A DNA stretch of 64,000 nt from Aliiruegeria sabulilitoris (GCF_001558155.1 NZ_LOAS01000001.1:124001-188000), one strand, 5' to 3'; counted from the stretch's first letter, positions 35,091 to 44,910 are shown. Translations and numbers: made by a program. Notes: a model not told the origin generated them from the sequence alone.

Positions 35091-35834
35091 TCATTCTTTA
35101 CAATCGGCCAGCGCGGCAACGAGGTGCGGCGCGAGGCGACGGCCCCAGGCCCGCTGCTGCTCGACGGTCGCGATCAGATCCTGCCGAACCTCGATCAGAA
35201 CATGCGGCCGGTCGTGGCTCAAGGCGTGACGATGGATAGAATCGCCCGGCTGGTGGCCGGCATAGGGTTCGTTGTCGCCGACGCAGAGATCGTCCTCCGA
35301 CTGCAGGCGCGCGACCATGGCCAGGGAGAGCGCGTTTTGTGGAGGCGTATGCAGCAGCGCGACATGCCAAGGCCGCGGTGGGCGCCCCCGCAATTGCGGC
35401 GTGAAGCTGTGAAGAGCGACGATCACCGGTGACCGGCGCGAGGCCGCCAACCGCCCGAGTTCCGCATGGTAAGGCCGGTAGCAAAGCTCCATGCGCCGCT
35501 CCAGTTCCGCGGCATCCGCGTGGCGGTTTCCCGGGATGATCGTCCCGTCATAGAGCTTCATCAGCAGCGTCGGGTCGTCCTCGCCGCGATTGGGGTCGAT
35601 CACCAGACGCGAGAAATTCGACGTGATCAGCGGAGCGTCCAACGCGTCCGCCATAGCATGGGCAACCCCTGCGGCTCCTGGATCATACGCGATATGCCGC
35701 GACATCTCCGATTGGGGCAGGCCCAGCGTGCCGCCATTGACCATGGGCGGGACTGTGTTCGTTGCGTGATCGCAGGTTATGAGCCAGCGACTGCTCCGGC
35801 TTTCGCCGTGTGTGTGGAATGCGTGATATGTCAT
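35091..35834 (-). CDS. N-formylglutamate amidohydrolase family protein
   Basis: 247 residues (start MTYHAFHTHGESRSS; eight more codons are open upstream, neither start has a clear ribosome binding site). Motifs CDHATNTVP, RLVIDPNRGEDDPTL, VALHSFTP and HDRPHVLIEVRQDL match the HutG/FGase fold and its metal ligands. Family members hydrolyse N-formyl- or related acyl-glutamate in histidine breakdown, but no hut genes are here, so a different acyl-amino acid is possible. Linked to DUF1244. Confidence 0.8.
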   Translation of the reverse strand: MTYHAFHTHGESRSSRWLITCDHATNTVPPMVNGGTLGLPQSEMSRHIAYDPGAAGVAHAMADALDAPLITSNFSRLVIDPNRGEDDPTLLMKLYDGTIIPGNRHADAAELERRMELCYRPYHAELGRLAASRRSPVIVALHSFTPQLRGRPPRPWHVALLHTPPQNALSLAMVARLQSEDDLCVGDNEPYAGHQPGDSIHRHALSHDRPHVLIEVRQDLIATVEQQRAWGRRLAPHLVAALADCKE

Positions 35835-35969
35835 GGGCACGTGATCTTTTATGCGCATGGGTGTATTGCGTCAGCGAGCGAAGTGCCAGAGCCATCCGGG
35901 GGTGGCAAATCGACGGCTTTATCGCTAACTGTCCCCCGGAAGCCGAATGAACGGAAAGGTTGCCCTATT

Positions 35970-37418
35970 ATGCGGCGAATGCGCAATGTGAAGATCGTGG
36001 CCACGCTTGGTCCCGCCTCCGACGACTATGACACGATAAGGAGGCTCTTCGAGCTTGGCGCCGATGTTTTCCGGCTCAACATGAGCCATGGCAGCCACGA
36101 GGAAATCCGCGAGCGCCACAAGATCATCCGCCAGATCGAACAGGAAATCGGTCGCCCGATCGCCATCCTGGCCGACCTTCAGGGCCCGAAACTCCGCGTC
36201 GGCGTGTTTGCCGGAGATTCGGAAGTGCTGGTCGAGGGTGAGAAATTCCGCATGGATCTCGACGAGGCCGAGGGCACGTCGAGCCGCGTGCGGCTGCCGC
36301 ACCCGGAGATCTTCCAGGCACTCATGCCGGGCGCGACCCTGCTGGTGAATGACGGCAAGATTCGCCTGCGGGTCGAGCAATGCGGTGACGACTATGCCGA
36401 TTGCGTCGTCGTGACGGGCGGAACGATCTCCAACCGCAAGGGCGTGAACGTTCCCGACGTCGTCCTGCCGGTGGCCGCGCTGTCGGACAAGGACAAGAAA
36501 GACCTGGAATTCGTCTGCGAGCTGGGCGTGGACTGGGTGGCGCTCTCCTTCGTGCAGCGCCCGGAGGACGTGCTCCAGACCAAGGAACTGGTCGCGGGCC
36601 GCGCCGCCGTGCTCGCCAAGATCGAGAAACCCGCCGCAGTCGATGCCTATGACGAAATCCTCGCCGTTTCCGACGGAATCATGGTGGCGCGGGGCGACCT
36701 CGGGGTCGAACTGCCGGTGCAGGCGGTTCCGCCGATCCAGAAACGCCTGATCCGCGGCGCGCGCTCGGCGGCCAAGCCGGTAATCGTGGCCACCCAGATG
36801 CTCGAATCGATGATCGAGAGCCCCGTGCCGACCCGCGCCGAGGTCTCCGACGTCGCCAACGCGATCTACGAGGGGGCCGACGCGGTGATGCTCTCGGCCG
36901 AATCGGCCGCTGGCGCCTATCCCTTCGAAGCGGTGCGCACGATGGACGCGGTCGCGGTCGAGGTCGAAAGCGGCCAAGTCTATCGCGAGATCATCGAATC
37001 GGCGCGCCATGTCGAACGCAACACCACCGCCGACAGCATCGTTTCCGCAGCGCGCGAGATTGCGGAGAATACCGGCGTAAAGGCGATTTGCTGTTTCACG
37101 CATTCCGGCACCACCGCGCTCAAGACCGCCCGCGAGCGGCCCCGCGTGCCGATTCTGGCGCTGACACCCTTCACCGGGACGGCCCGCCGGATGTGCCTGA
37201 GCTGGGGCGTGAACTGCTTCATGACCAATGGCGATGTCAGCCGGTTCAAGATGGCCGTCGTCTCGGCCGCCCGCGCCGCCCGCGCAGGCCAGTTCGCCAA
37301 TGCCGAGGACAATATCGTCGTCGTCGCCGGCGTTCCCTTCAACATCCCCGGCTCCACCAACATCCTGCGGGTGGCGCCTTGCGACGAAAGATTGATCTTC
37401 AACACAGATCCTGAATAA
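35970..37418 (+). CDS. pyk: pyruvate kinase
   Basis: Last step of glycolysis, phosphoenolpyruvate to pyruvate with ATP formation. 482 residues, with VATLGPAS, the ADLQGPKLRVG strand, LAKIEKP carrying the catalytic lysine, MVARGDLGVE metal site and ATQMLESMIESPVPTRAEVSDVANA. The C-terminal allosteric domain is complete. The ATG (MRRMRNVKI) is preceded by GGAAAGG at somewhat long spacing; the internal Met4 is an alternative. Confidence 0.95.
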   Translation: MRRMRNVKIVATLGPASDDYDTIRRLFELGADVFRLNMSHGSHEEIRERHKIIRQIEQEIGRPIAILADLQGPKLRVGVFAGDSEVLVEGEKFRMDLDEAEGTSSRVRLPHPEIFQALMPGATLLVNDGKIRLRVEQCGDDYADCVVVTGGTISNRKGVNVPDVVLPVAALSDKDKKDLEFVCELGVDWVALSFVQRPEDVLQTKELVAGRAAVLAKIEKPAAVDAYDEILAVSDGIMVARGDLGVELPVQAVPPIQKRLIRGARSAAKPVIVATQMLESMIESPVPTRAEVSDVANAIYEGADAVMLSAESAAGAYPFEAVRTMDAVAVEVESGQVYREIIESARHVERNTTADSIVSAAREIAENTGVKAICCFTHSGTTALKTARERPRVPILALTPFTGTARRMCLSWGVNCFMTNGDVSRFKMAVVSAARAARAGQFANAEDNIVVVAGVPFNIPGSTNILRVAPCDERLIFNTDPE

Positions 37419-37470
37419 TCACCCGGATAACGGGTAGCGTACCCAGTACCAGGTTTTCAGGAGGACCAAG

Positions 37471-37704
37471 GTGATCCTTGATCCAGATCTCGTTTTCGTC
37501 ATCGGGCTGATCGTCGGCATCCTCGCGGTGCCGGCGCTGCTCGGCGCCTATTCCGAAGGCCGCTCGCCACGTGCCGGCGCCATCATGGTCATGATCTGTG
37601 CCGGGCTGATTGCCGTGGCCGTGATGCAAAGACCGCCGCGAACGTACTCGATCGGCAAGATTCCCGAAGTCTTTACAGGGGTCGTCGGAGACATCCTGCG
37701 TTAA
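37471..37704 (+). CDS. small two-helix membrane protein
   Basis: 77 residues, GTG start with a strong AGGAGGACCAAG ribosome binding site. Two membrane helices (LVFVIGLIVGILAVPALLG and AGAIMVMICAGLIAVAVM) separated by the loop YSEGRSPRAG, then a short tail ending VVGDILR. It follows pyk by 52 bases and is probably cotranscribed. Function unknown; I recall such proteins downstream of pyk in related genomes but cannot verify this here. Confidence 0.75.
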   Translation: MILDPDLVFVIGLIVGILAVPALLGAYSEGRSPRAGAIMVMICAGLIAVAVMQRPPRTYSIGKIPEVFTGVVGDILR

Positions 37705-37749
37705 TTGCGCAGGACGGGCGGCATGTACCGTTCCCCCGAGGTCCTCGGC

Positions 37750-38298
37750 TCAACTTCCCCACAATTCCGGTCGTTCGAGCGGTTCCGACGCCCTTACGCG
37801 TCCGGACCAGTGGGACAGCGCACCTCGCTGCAGCTCCCGCACCATCCACGCCGGCTGCGCCCCGTCAGGCAGCGGATGCGGCGTCGTGAATCCATGCGCC
37901 CCGGCGGGTACATATCCGCATTTCGGATAGAAACCCGGATGCCCCATCAGGAAGATCAGCGCCTGCCCCATCTCCGCGGCCATGGCGGAGGCGGCATGTG
38001 TCAGCGCCTGCCCGAGTCCGCGCCCCTGCCGTTCGGGATGCACCGCAAGCGGCGCAAGCCAGGAAAGGGCCGGCCCATCCGCCACCTCGTCGAGCCAGCC
38101 ACGGCTGAGCAGCACATGCGCGCGCAGGATATCGCCCTGGAACAGGACGAGATTGACCAGAGGCGCCGCCGCCGGATCGGCAAGCAAGGCCTCGACCAAC
38201 TCCGCCTCGGCCTCACCACCAAAGGCCAGCCGATTGAGATCGAGAATCGCCGGGAGATCCGCAGGGCATGCGGGACAAAGGAGGATATCGGTCATCAT
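37750..38298 (-). CDS. GNAT-family N-acetyltransferase (YhbS-like)
   Basis: 182 residues from the ATG after AAAAGGAATGG. The acetyl-CoA loop is LAVHPERQGRGLGQALTHAA; the C-terminal part FLMGHPGFYPKCGYVPAGAHGF is typical of the YhbS-like group with its GHPxYYxxxGF motif. Substrate unknown. It is convergent with the small membrane protein gene. Confidence 0.85.
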   Translation of the reverse strand: MMTDILLCPACPADLPAILDLNRLAFGGEAEAELVEALLADPAAAPLVNLVLFQGDILRAHVLLSRGWLDEVADGPALSWLAPLAVHPERQGRGLGQALTHAASAMAAEMGQALIFLMGHPGFYPKCGYVPAGAHGFTTPHPLPDGAQPAWMVRELQRGALSHWSGRVRASEPLERPELWGS

Positions 38299-38870
38299 TC
38301 CATTCCTTTTCATCTGTCTGATCTCAACGATTGACCGGCCGGGCCCACACGAGTTCCCAGCCGAGCCACAAAGCGCGACAGGGCCTGCCGGAACGCGCTT
38401 GCACCAGTTTCTTGCACTTGCGCTTGTTGAAGATGTCGAGCCTGCAGGCCGGAAAGCCGAGCCTGGCCCGCACAAAACAGGCCGCGTCGACCAACCGACT
38501 GGATGAGGGGGGGCGTCCGAATAATGCAGGCACAGCGGACACGCCAGAAAGCGTATCTCGGCACGAATCCCCGAAGGCTCCCCAAAGGGGTGCATTCAGT
38601 GGCTTGCGACGGTCTCCTGCATTCAATCTCCGATTCGGAGCGGGCACGCTTTTGGCGCGGGTATATTGTAGAGTTAGGAACGTGGTGCTTGCCGGTCAAC
38701 AGCCCCAACTGGGCATCGCGCCATCGTTGCCACCGTGAAACGCCGGGATTTGCGATTCTTTCTTGCCAGCACGACGCATCGCGCTTATACGCGCGAATTC
38801 AACTCGCTCGATGGGCCGACAGTGGCATGCCTGCCGGGCGAAACGACCAAATCCAATAAGGAGCTGGCAA
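38299..38870. other. 572-base gap between the GNAT gene and rpmI
   Basis: No gene is well supported. A 107-codon minus frame (38324-38647) ends in a basic, Trp/Cys-containing stretch (RLDIFNKRKCKKLVQARS) that looks faintly protein-like, but it lacks a ribosome binding site and its N-terminal half has non-coding composition. The right end carries the rpmI promoter candidate and leader. Confidence 0.45.
38763..38791 (+). promoter_or_regulatory. rpmI-rplT promoter candidate
   Basis: TTGCCA (38763-38768), a 17-base spacer, and TATACG (38786-38791). This would give a leader of about 70 bases ahead of rpmI, which leaves room for L20-type autoregulation. Confidence 0.5.
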
Positions 38871-39071
38871 ATGCCCAAGATGAAGACCAAGTCCGGGGCC
38901 AAGAAACGGTTCAAGGTGACCGCCACCGGCAAGATCAAATCCGCTCAGGCCGGCAAACGGCACGGAATGATCAAGCGCACCACAAAGTTCATTCGGAACG
39001 CTCGCGGTACAACGACTCTTTCAGAGGCGGATACCAAGATCGTGAAGAAATACATGCCCTACGCGCGCTGA
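38871..39071 (+). CDS. rpmI: 50S ribosomal protein L35
   Basis: 66 residues, very basic, with the L35 signature [20 protein letters not shown] and the ending [10 protein letters not shown]. Ribosome binding site AAGGAGCTGG. First gene of the rpmI-rplT operon; infC, often upstream in other bacteria, is not here. Confidence 0.97.
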   Translation: MPKMKTKSGAKKRFKVTATGKIKSAQAGKRHGMIKRTTKFIRNARGTTTLSEADTKIVKKYMPYAR

Positions 39072-39083
39072 GGAGTTTGAGAG

Positions 39084-39446
39084 ATGTCCCGAGTCAAAGG
39101 CGGTACCGTCACCCACGCTCGTCACAAGAAGGTCCTGAAGGCCGCGAAAGGCTATTACGGATCGCGTTCGCGCAACTTCAAGACTGCCACCCAGGCTGTC
39201 GACAAGGCGAACCAGTACGCAACCCGCGACCGTAAGGCCCGCAAGCGCCAGTTCCGTGCGCTGTGGATCCAGCGGATCAACGCGGCTGTGCGCGCACATG
39301 ACGAGGCGCTGACCTATTCGCGCTTCATTAACGGCCTTGCACTGGCCGGTATCGAGGTGGACCGCAAGGTTCTGGCCGATCTGGCCGTGAACGAGCCCGA
39401 TGCGTTCACCGCGATCGTCGACAAGGCGAAAGCTGCGCTGGTCTGA
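39084..39446 (+). CDS. rplT: 50S ribosomal protein L20
   Basis: 120 residues beginning [19 protein letters not shown], with the L20 motifs [19 protein letters not shown] and [14 protein letters not shown]. An early 50S assembly protein. Twelve bases after rpmI; a terminator follows, so the operon ends here and pheS is separate. Confidence 0.97.
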   Translation: MSRVKGGTVTHARHKKVLKAAKGYYGSRSRNFKTATQAVDKANQYATRDRKARKRQFRALWIQRINAAVRAHDEALTYSRFINGLALAGIEVDRKVLADLAVNEPDAFTAIVDKAKAALV

Positions 39447-39471
39447 TCCGACGCATCGCTGCGTCACGGAA

Positions 39472-39510
39472 TCGAACCCCACGGTCCCATCCGGGTCGGT
39501 GGGGTTTTTC
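39472..39510 (+). terminator. Rho-independent terminator after rplT
   Basis: ACCCCAC (39476-39482) pairs with GTGGGGT (39499-39505), with further weak pairing inside the 16-base loop, followed by TTTTTC. It lies about 30 bases after the rplT stop. Confidence 0.8.
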
Positions 39511-39527
39511 TTTGAGCGGGTGGGTGC

Positions 39528-40160
39528 CTATTGCCCGCCCGGCGTCATAACGTTCGCCCCGGGCGCCATGCGGGGCAGGTCATATCGCCGGTTCACGACA
39601 GCGCGCGGGCCCACGGAGATGCGTTCGCGCGCGACCTGGCACTGAATCTGGCTCCAGGGCGGAAGACCGCTGCGCCGGGGCTTGGCCAGGCATTCCTTCG
39701 GCTCGCCCAGCGTGCGCCATGTTCCCGCGGTACAGAGATTCAGGCTGCCTTCCAAACCGGCGCTGAAACCGGCAACCGGTTGCATACCAAAGAGCGTGCC
39801 GCGCATGGAGCAAGCCGTCAGCAACATGACCCCCGCTCCGTAACCGATGGCCACGCCGGCCGAATTGATCCAGCCCCAGGAGGCGTTCAGGTCCGCAAGG
39901 CTCATGTTCACCACGGTGGTGATCGGGGTGAAATCATCGTAATCGACGGTGAGATCGGTCGGCCCGGTGGCGCCCGCCTTGGCACCGAAGCCAATGCCAG
40001 CCCCCGCGAAGACAACATGCGAACGCACGTTGATCTCCCAGCTCTGGATTTCGAAAACCCAGCCTCCACCCGTCAAAACGGCGCCGCCTCCAACGGCCCC
40101 TGCGCAGGCGATATGCCAATGAGTCGACCTGTCTGTGGGCAATCCAATCTTTTTCGGCAT
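39528..40160 (-). CDS. Gly-rich protein of unknown function
   Basis: 210 residues from the ATG preceded by GGTGGAGG. The first 140 residues are strand-like and glycine-rich (CAGAVGGGAVLTGGGWVF, VVFAGAGIGFGAKAGATG, SAGVAIGYGAGVMLLTACS), suggesting a small beta-barrel or membrane-associated beta structure; there is no classical signal peptide. The C-terminal 70 residues are basic and proline-rich with three cysteines. I do not recognise the family. Alone between rplT and pheS, on the opposite strand. Confidence 0.6.
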   Translation of the reverse strand: MPKKIGLPTDRSTHWHIACAGAVGGGAVLTGGGWVFEIQSWEINVRSHVVFAGAGIGFGAKAGATGPTDLTVDYDDFTPITTVVNMSLADLNASWGWINSAGVAIGYGAGVMLLTACSMRGTLFGMQPVAGFSAGLEGSLNLCTAGTWRTLGEPKECLAKPRRSGLPPWSQIQCQVARERISVGPRAVVNRRYDLPRMAPGANVMTPGGQ

Positions 40161-40363
40161 GGCAACCTCCACCTTAACTTAATGAGACTCCTGCAATTGA
40201 CGCAGGGTAACACAATCCGGGCACGCGCCAAAACGCCCGCGCCACCGGTCCCCCCGGTCCGTCAGCGGGCTTGCCTTCATCCACCCATGTGATAGGCCCT
40301 CGCCAGAATTCCGCGCCAGTCCTGCAAGGGCCGGCGGTGTGCCGAGACGAACGGGAGCCAGCC

Positions 40364-41437
40364 ATGGAAGAGCTGAGGCAGAAATACATCGCCGCTATCG
40401 CGGAGGCCGCCGACGAAGGCGCGCTCGAGGCGCTGCGCGTCCAGGCCGTGGGCAAGAAGGGCGAAGTGAGCCTGAAGATGCGCGAGCTGGGCAAGATGTC
40501 GCCCGAGGAGCGGCAAGTCGCCGGCCCCGCGCTCAACGCGCTCAAGGACGAGATCAACTCGGCGCTCGCCGCCAAGAAGGCTGCACTGGCCGATTCCGCG
40601 CTGGAAGAACGCCTCAAGGCCGAATGGCTGGACGTTACCCTGCCCGCACGCTCTGAGCGCCGCGGCTCGATTCACCCGATCAGCCAGGTGACCGAAGAGG
40701 TCACCGCGATCTTCGCCGATATGGGCTTTGCCGTGGCCGAGGGTCCGCAGGTCGAGGATGACTGGCACAATTTCGACGCGCTCAACATTCCGGGTCACCA
40801 CCCGGCCCGCGCCGAGATGGACACGTTCTACATGTCCCGCGCCGAAGGCGACGATCGCCCGCCGCATGTGCTGCGTACCCACACCTCGCCGGTGCAGATC
40901 CGCTCCATGCTCCAGCAGGGCGCCCCGATCCGCATCATCGCGCCCGGCCGCGTCTATCGTGCCGATTACGACCAGACCCACACGCCGATGTTCCACCAGG
41001 TCGAGGGCCTCGCCATCGACAAGGACATCTCGATGGCGAACCTGAAATGGGTGCTGGAAGAGTTCTGCCGCGCCTTCTTCGAGGTGGACGGGGTCGAGCT
41101 GCGCTTCCGCGCCAGCCATTTCCCCTTCACCGAGCCCTCGGCCGAGGTCGATATCCGCTGCTCCTGGGAGGGCGGCACGCTCAAGCTGGGCGAAGGCGAC
41201 GACTGGCTCGAAATCCTCGGTTCTGGCATGGTGCACCCGAAAGTGCTTGAATCCGGCGGGATCGACCCGAACGAATGGCAGGGCTTCGCCTTCGGCCTCG
41301 GTATCGACCGAATCGCGATGCTGAAATACGGCATCCCGGACCTGCGCGCTTTCTTCGACAGCGACCTGCGCTGGCTGCGCCACTATGGCTTTGCCGCACT
41401 CGACGTGCCGTCGATCCACGCAGGCATCAGCCGCTGA
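40364..41437 (+). CDS. pheS: phenylalanyl-tRNA synthetase alpha subunit
   Basis: 357 residues. N-terminal coiled-coil arm for tRNA binding (about residues 1-85) and the class II catalytic core with [36 protein letters not shown] (motif 2 region) and the [18 protein letters not shown] motif 3. Works as an alpha2-beta2 tetramer with PheT. Unusually it is separated from pheT by about 1 kb with two minus-strand small frames. Confidence 0.96.
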   Translation: MEELRQKYIAAIAEAADEGALEALRVQAVGKKGEVSLKMRELGKMSPEERQVAGPALNALKDEINSALAAKKAALADSALEERLKAEWLDVTLPARSERRGSIHPISQVTEEVTAIFADMGFAVAEGPQVEDDWHNFDALNIPGHHPARAEMDTFYMSRAEGDDRPPHVLRTHTSPVQIRSMLQQGAPIRIIAPGRVYRADYDQTHTPMFHQVEGLAIDKDISMANLKWVLEEFCRAFFEVDGVELRFRASHFPFTEPSAEVDIRCSWEGGTLKLGEGDDWLEILGSGMVHPKVLESGGIDPNEWQGFAFGLGIDRIAMLKYGIPDLRAFFDSDLRWLRHYGFAALDVPSIHAGISR

Positions 41438-41710
41438 TCAGCACCTTGCGGGCGGCATCATGAAGATGGCGCCGCCCCGTTTTTCTCCCCTGGCATCGTC
41501 ATCGCAGCCGATCACCTTGAGTCCGCTGCGGAATTCGTGGGGGCTGCATTCGCCCAAAGCCTGCGAAAGGGTCACAACCCGCTGGGGAAGGTTCTGTTCT
41601 TCTTCTACGTGCTCATAGCCCCTCCATGATCCCGAAACCGCCGCAGCGCCGAGCACAATGGCGAGCGTAAGGACGATATAGCCGGCCTGATCACCCTGTA
41701 ACGACGGCAT
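41438..41710 (-). CDS. small single-helix membrane protein, unknown
   Basis: 90 residues (start MPSLQGDQAGYIVLTLAIVL; a GTG four codons earlier is also open). One membrane helix near residues 12-28, followed by a soluble part with two cysteines (GECSPHEF, VIGCDDDARG). Its stop abuts the pheS stop. No family recognised and no clear ribosome binding site, so moderate confidence only. An AT-rich region upstream looks like its promoter. Confidence 0.5.
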   Translation of the reverse strand: MPSLQGDQAGYIVLTLAIVLGAAAVSGSWRGYEHVEEEQNLPQRVVTLSQALGECSPHEFRSGLKVIGCDDDARGEKRGGAIFMMPPARC

Positions 41711-41946
41711 GGAAAGCACCACAATTGCAATATCTAAAATATGCCGATCAATTTCGAAGAAAGTTGGAAGAAATGTGGCTAATTTCTTGGTAATGAAGAA
41801 ATTTCATACAGAAAACGCCGTGTCATGACACGCGTCACTGCAGTTTGGAATATATTCTATATTGGAAAATGCGACACGTGGGGCGCACCGCCGACGAAGA
41901 ATCCCGCCGCATGTGACGGGATCCCACGTCTAGGGAAAGAACGCCG
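41711..41946. promoter_or_regulatory. AT-rich palindromic intergenic region
   Basis: An unusually A/T-rich block for this genome. It contains two perfect palindromes, CGTGTCATGACACG (41819-41832) and GAATATATTC (41848-41857), about half a helical turn to three turns apart, and AAGAAATTTC repeats around 41795. It probably holds the promoter of the minus-strand gene at 41438-41710. Confidence 0.4.
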
Positions 41947-42216
41947 TCATTTCTCGGCTGCGGCCATTTCCTCAGCCTTTGGCGCTAGGAACGGCAACAT
42001 CTCACTGACGGGCATGTTCCAGATCCGTGCCGGATGATAGCGGCAGATCAGCCGATTCAATTCGGGATCGTTCGTCCAGCCCTTACAAGAAAGCCCACCC
42101 GACGCGGTGGTTCCCTTGCCGGAATTGTCACTCACCAGCCCAAGTCCCAGCAGGATGACCAGGCCCAGAACCAGGGGTCGCCCCAGTCCTCCGAGTGTTT
42201 GTGCAAGTGCCCCCAT
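41947..42216 (-). CDS. small membrane protein, unknown
   Basis: 89 residues from the ATG with GGAG eight bases upstream. One membrane helix (LGRPLVLGLVILLGLGLVS), then a hydrophilic tail with two cysteines (GLSCKGW, RLICRYHPARIW). General layout resembles the neighbouring 41438-41710 product (one helix plus a tail with two Cys), though sequences are not clearly related. No family recognised. Confidence 0.5.
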   Translation of the reverse strand: MGALAQTLGGLGRPLVLGLVILLGLGLVSDNSGKGTTASGGLSCKGWTNDPELNRLICRYHPARIWNMPVSEMLPFLAPKAEEMAAAEK

Positions 42217-42481
42217 GCTCAAACTCCAAAAAAGTTGCGGCCCCCACCAACAACATGGTCAGGATAGGGCAAAATTGTGGCCCAATGTGGGCGTTCGGTG
42301 GCTGATTTCAGCGACAATTTCCACGTATGGATCCAATTGTCGCCCCGCAATGCGGGAAAGAACTTCCCAACACTCTCCCCGGGGTACAGGCCCGCGCGCA
42401 GGAATGACCACGCCGGCCCTTCACCCCTGCGCTGCAATGGGCTAAGGACACGCGACTTTATAAGATGCAGGGGCCGACCCG

Positions 42482-44890
42482 ATGAAATTCACCCTTTCCT
42501 GGCTCAAACACCACCTTGAGACCGAGGCCACGCTGGACGAGATCCTCTATGCCCTGACCGATCTCGGGCTGGAGGTCGAAGGCGTCGAGAACCCGATGGA
42601 ACGGCTCTCCGAGTTTACCATCGGCAAGGTGCTGCACGCCGAGAAGCATCCCGATGCGGACAAGCTTCGGGTGTGCAAGGTCGAGACCGACGAGGGCGAG
42701 TTGCAGATCATCTGCGGCGCCCCGAACGCGCGGGAGGGGATCACAGTCGTGGTCGCCAAGCCGGGCGTCTACGTGCCGGGCATCGACACCACCATTGGAG
42801 TCGGCAAGATCCGCGGCATCGAGAGCTACGGCATGATGTGCTCGGAGCGCGAGATGGAGATGTCGGACGAGCATGACGGCATCATCGAACTGCCCTCGGG
42901 CGAGGTCGGCCAGCGCTTCACTGACTGGCTGGCGCAGAACCAGCCCGAGCGGGTCGATCCGGTGATCGAGATCGCCATCACGCCCAACCGGCCCGATGCG
43001 CTCGGTGTCGAGGGTGTGGCCCGCGACCTGGCCGCGCGTGGCCTGGGCACGCTCATCCCGCGCGAGACGGACCCGGTGCCCGGCAGCTTCCCCTGCCCGA
43101 TCGGCGTCAGCATCGACGAGGATACGCTGGCGCAGGCCCCCGTCTTCTACGGCCGCGTGATCAAGGGTGTGAAGAATGGCCCCTCGCCGAAATGGCTGCA
43201 GGACTACCTGCGCGCCATCGGGCTGCGGCCGATCTCGACGCTGGTCGATATCACGAATTTCTTCACCTATGACCGCAACCGCCCGCTGCACGTGTTCGAC
43301 GCCGACAAGGTGAAGGGCAACCTGCGCCTGCACCGCGCCAAGGGTGGCGAGACGCTCGTCGGCCTCGACGAGAAGGAATACACCTTCGAGGCGGACATGA
43401 CGCTGATCTCGGATGACTCGGGCGTTGAGAGCATCGCCGGCGTCATGGGCGGGCTGCCGACGGGCTGCACCGAAGAGACCACGAATGTCTTCCTCGAAGC
43501 CGCCTATTTCGACCCGATCCGCACCGCCTACACCGGCCGCGCGCTGAAAATCAATTCCGACGCGCGCTATCGTTTCGAGCGTGGGATCGACCCCTGCTGG
43601 ACGCCCGTCGGCATCGAGCATGCCACCCGGATGATCCTCGACCTCTGTGGCGGAGAGGCCTCGGACGTGGTCATCGCCGGCGAGATTCCGAATGTGGAAC
43701 GCGCCTACAAGCTGGACACCGCGCGCGTGGAAAGCCTCGTCGGCATGGAGATCCCGGCCGAAGAGCAGCGCGCCACGCTGGAGGCACTCGGCTTCCGGCT
43801 GGAGGGCGACATGGCCCATGTGCCAAGCTGGCGCCCCGACGTCATGGGCGAGGCGGATCTGGTGGAGGAAGTCGCCCGAATGGCTTCGCTGACCAAACTG
43901 GTGGGCAAGCCGATGCGGCGCGCCTCTGCCGGTGTGCCCGAGGCCGTTCTGACGCCGATGCAGCGCCGGGAAGCAACCGCGCGGCGCACCATCGCCACGC
44001 TCGGCTACAACGAGTGCGTGACCTATTCCTTCGTCGACGAAGCCTCTGCCGGGCTGTTCGGCGGCGGGACTGACGCCACGAAGCTGGAAAACCCGATCTC
44101 CTCGGAGATGAGCCACATGCGGCCGACACCGCTGCCCGGCCTGCTTCAGGCCGCCGCGCGCAACCAGGCACGCGGTTTTGCCGATCTGGCGCTGTTCGAG
44201 GTCGGCCCGGCCTTCCACGGCGGGGAGCCGGAGGAACAGCAACAGCTGGCCTGCGGCGTGCTCGTCGGCCATTCGGGGCCGAAGGATGTGCACGGCGCTC
44301 GCCGTCCCGTCGATGTCTTTGACGCCAAGGCCGATATCGAAGCCGTGCTTGCGGCCATCGGCGCCCCTGCGAAGGCGCAGATCCGTCGCGACGTGCCGGA
44401 ATGGCTGCATCCGGGCCGCTCGGGCGCGATCTGTCTCGGGCCGAAGAAGGTTCTGGGTTATTTCGGCGAGTTGCACCCCAAGGTGCTCGACGCGCTGGAC
44501 GTTAAGGGCCCGGCGGTTGTCTTCTCCGTCGATCTGGCCGCAACGCCCTTCCCCAAGGCGAAGGCGACCGGACGCGGCGCGCTGGAACTTGCGGACCTGC
44601 AGGCCGTGGAACGGGACTTCGCCTTCGTTCTGGATTCCGGGATCGAGGCGCTGACGGTCGTCAACGCTGCCGCCGGTGCCGATAAGACGCTGATCGAGGA
44701 AGTCCGCGTCTTCGACGAATTCCACGGAGAGAAAGCCGAGGCGCAGATGGGCGCGGGCAAGAAATCGCTGGCGATCACCGTGCGGCTGCAGCCGAAAGAT
44801 CGCACGCTGAAGGAGGCCGATATCGAGGCTGTCAGCAAGAAGATCATCGAGAAGGTCGCCAAGGCGACGGGCGGCGCCCTGCGGGGCTGA
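42482..44890 (+). CDS. pheT: phenylalanyl-tRNA synthetase beta subunit
   Basis: 802 residues, full length. Domains in order: N-terminal MKFTLSWLKHHLET, tRNA-binding OB-fold (IGKVLHAEKHPDADKLRVCKV), B3/B4 editing region (PNRPDALGVEGVARDLAARG ... VDITNFFTYDRNRPLHVFDADK), B5 domain, catalytic-like domain, and the C-terminal anticodon-binding FDX-ACB domain (VERDFAFVLD ... SLAITVRLQPKDRTL). Followed by a strong terminator. Confidence 0.96.
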   Translation: MKFTLSWLKHHLETEATLDEILYALTDLGLEVEGVENPMERLSEFTIGKVLHAEKHPDADKLRVCKVETDEGELQIICGAPNAREGITVVVAKPGVYVPGIDTTIGVGKIRGIESYGMMCSEREMEMSDEHDGIIELPSGEVGQRFTDWLAQNQPERVDPVIEIAITPNRPDALGVEGVARDLAARGLGTLIPRETDPVPGSFPCPIGVSIDEDTLAQAPVFYGRVIKGVKNGPSPKWLQDYLRAIGLRPISTLVDITNFFTYDRNRPLHVFDADKVKGNLRLHRAKGGETLVGLDEKEYTFEADMTLISDDSGVESIAGVMGGLPTGCTEETTNVFLEAAYFDPIRTAYTGRALKINSDARYRFERGIDPCWTPVGIEHATRMILDLCGGEASDVVIAGEIPNVERAYKLDTARVESLVGMEIPAEEQRATLEALGFRLEGDMAHVPSWRPDVMGEADLVEEVARMASLTKLVGKPMRRASAGVPEAVLTPMQRREATARRTIATLGYNECVTYSFVDEASAGLFGGGTDATKLENPISSEMSHMRPTPLPGLLQAAARNQARGFADLALFEVGPAFHGGEPEEQQQLACGVLVGHSGPKDVHGARRPVDVFDAKADIEAVLAAIGAPAKAQIRRDVPEWLHPGRSGAICLGPKKVLGYFGELHPKVLDALDVKGPAVVFSVDLAATPFPKAKATGRGALELADLQAVERDFAFVLDSGIEALTVVNAAAGADKTLIEEVRVFDEFHGEKAEAQMGAGKKSLAITVRLQPKDRTLKEADIEAVSKKIIEKVAKATGGALRG

Positions 44891-44910
44891 GCCTTGCCAA
44901 AGACGCTCCA

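Noticed and set aside
39440-39510. TTCGA-containing motif on the minus strand resembling a tRNA T-arm
   Set aside because: No acceptor stem, anticodon arm or CCA-side pairing can be built; the sequence is the rplT terminator.
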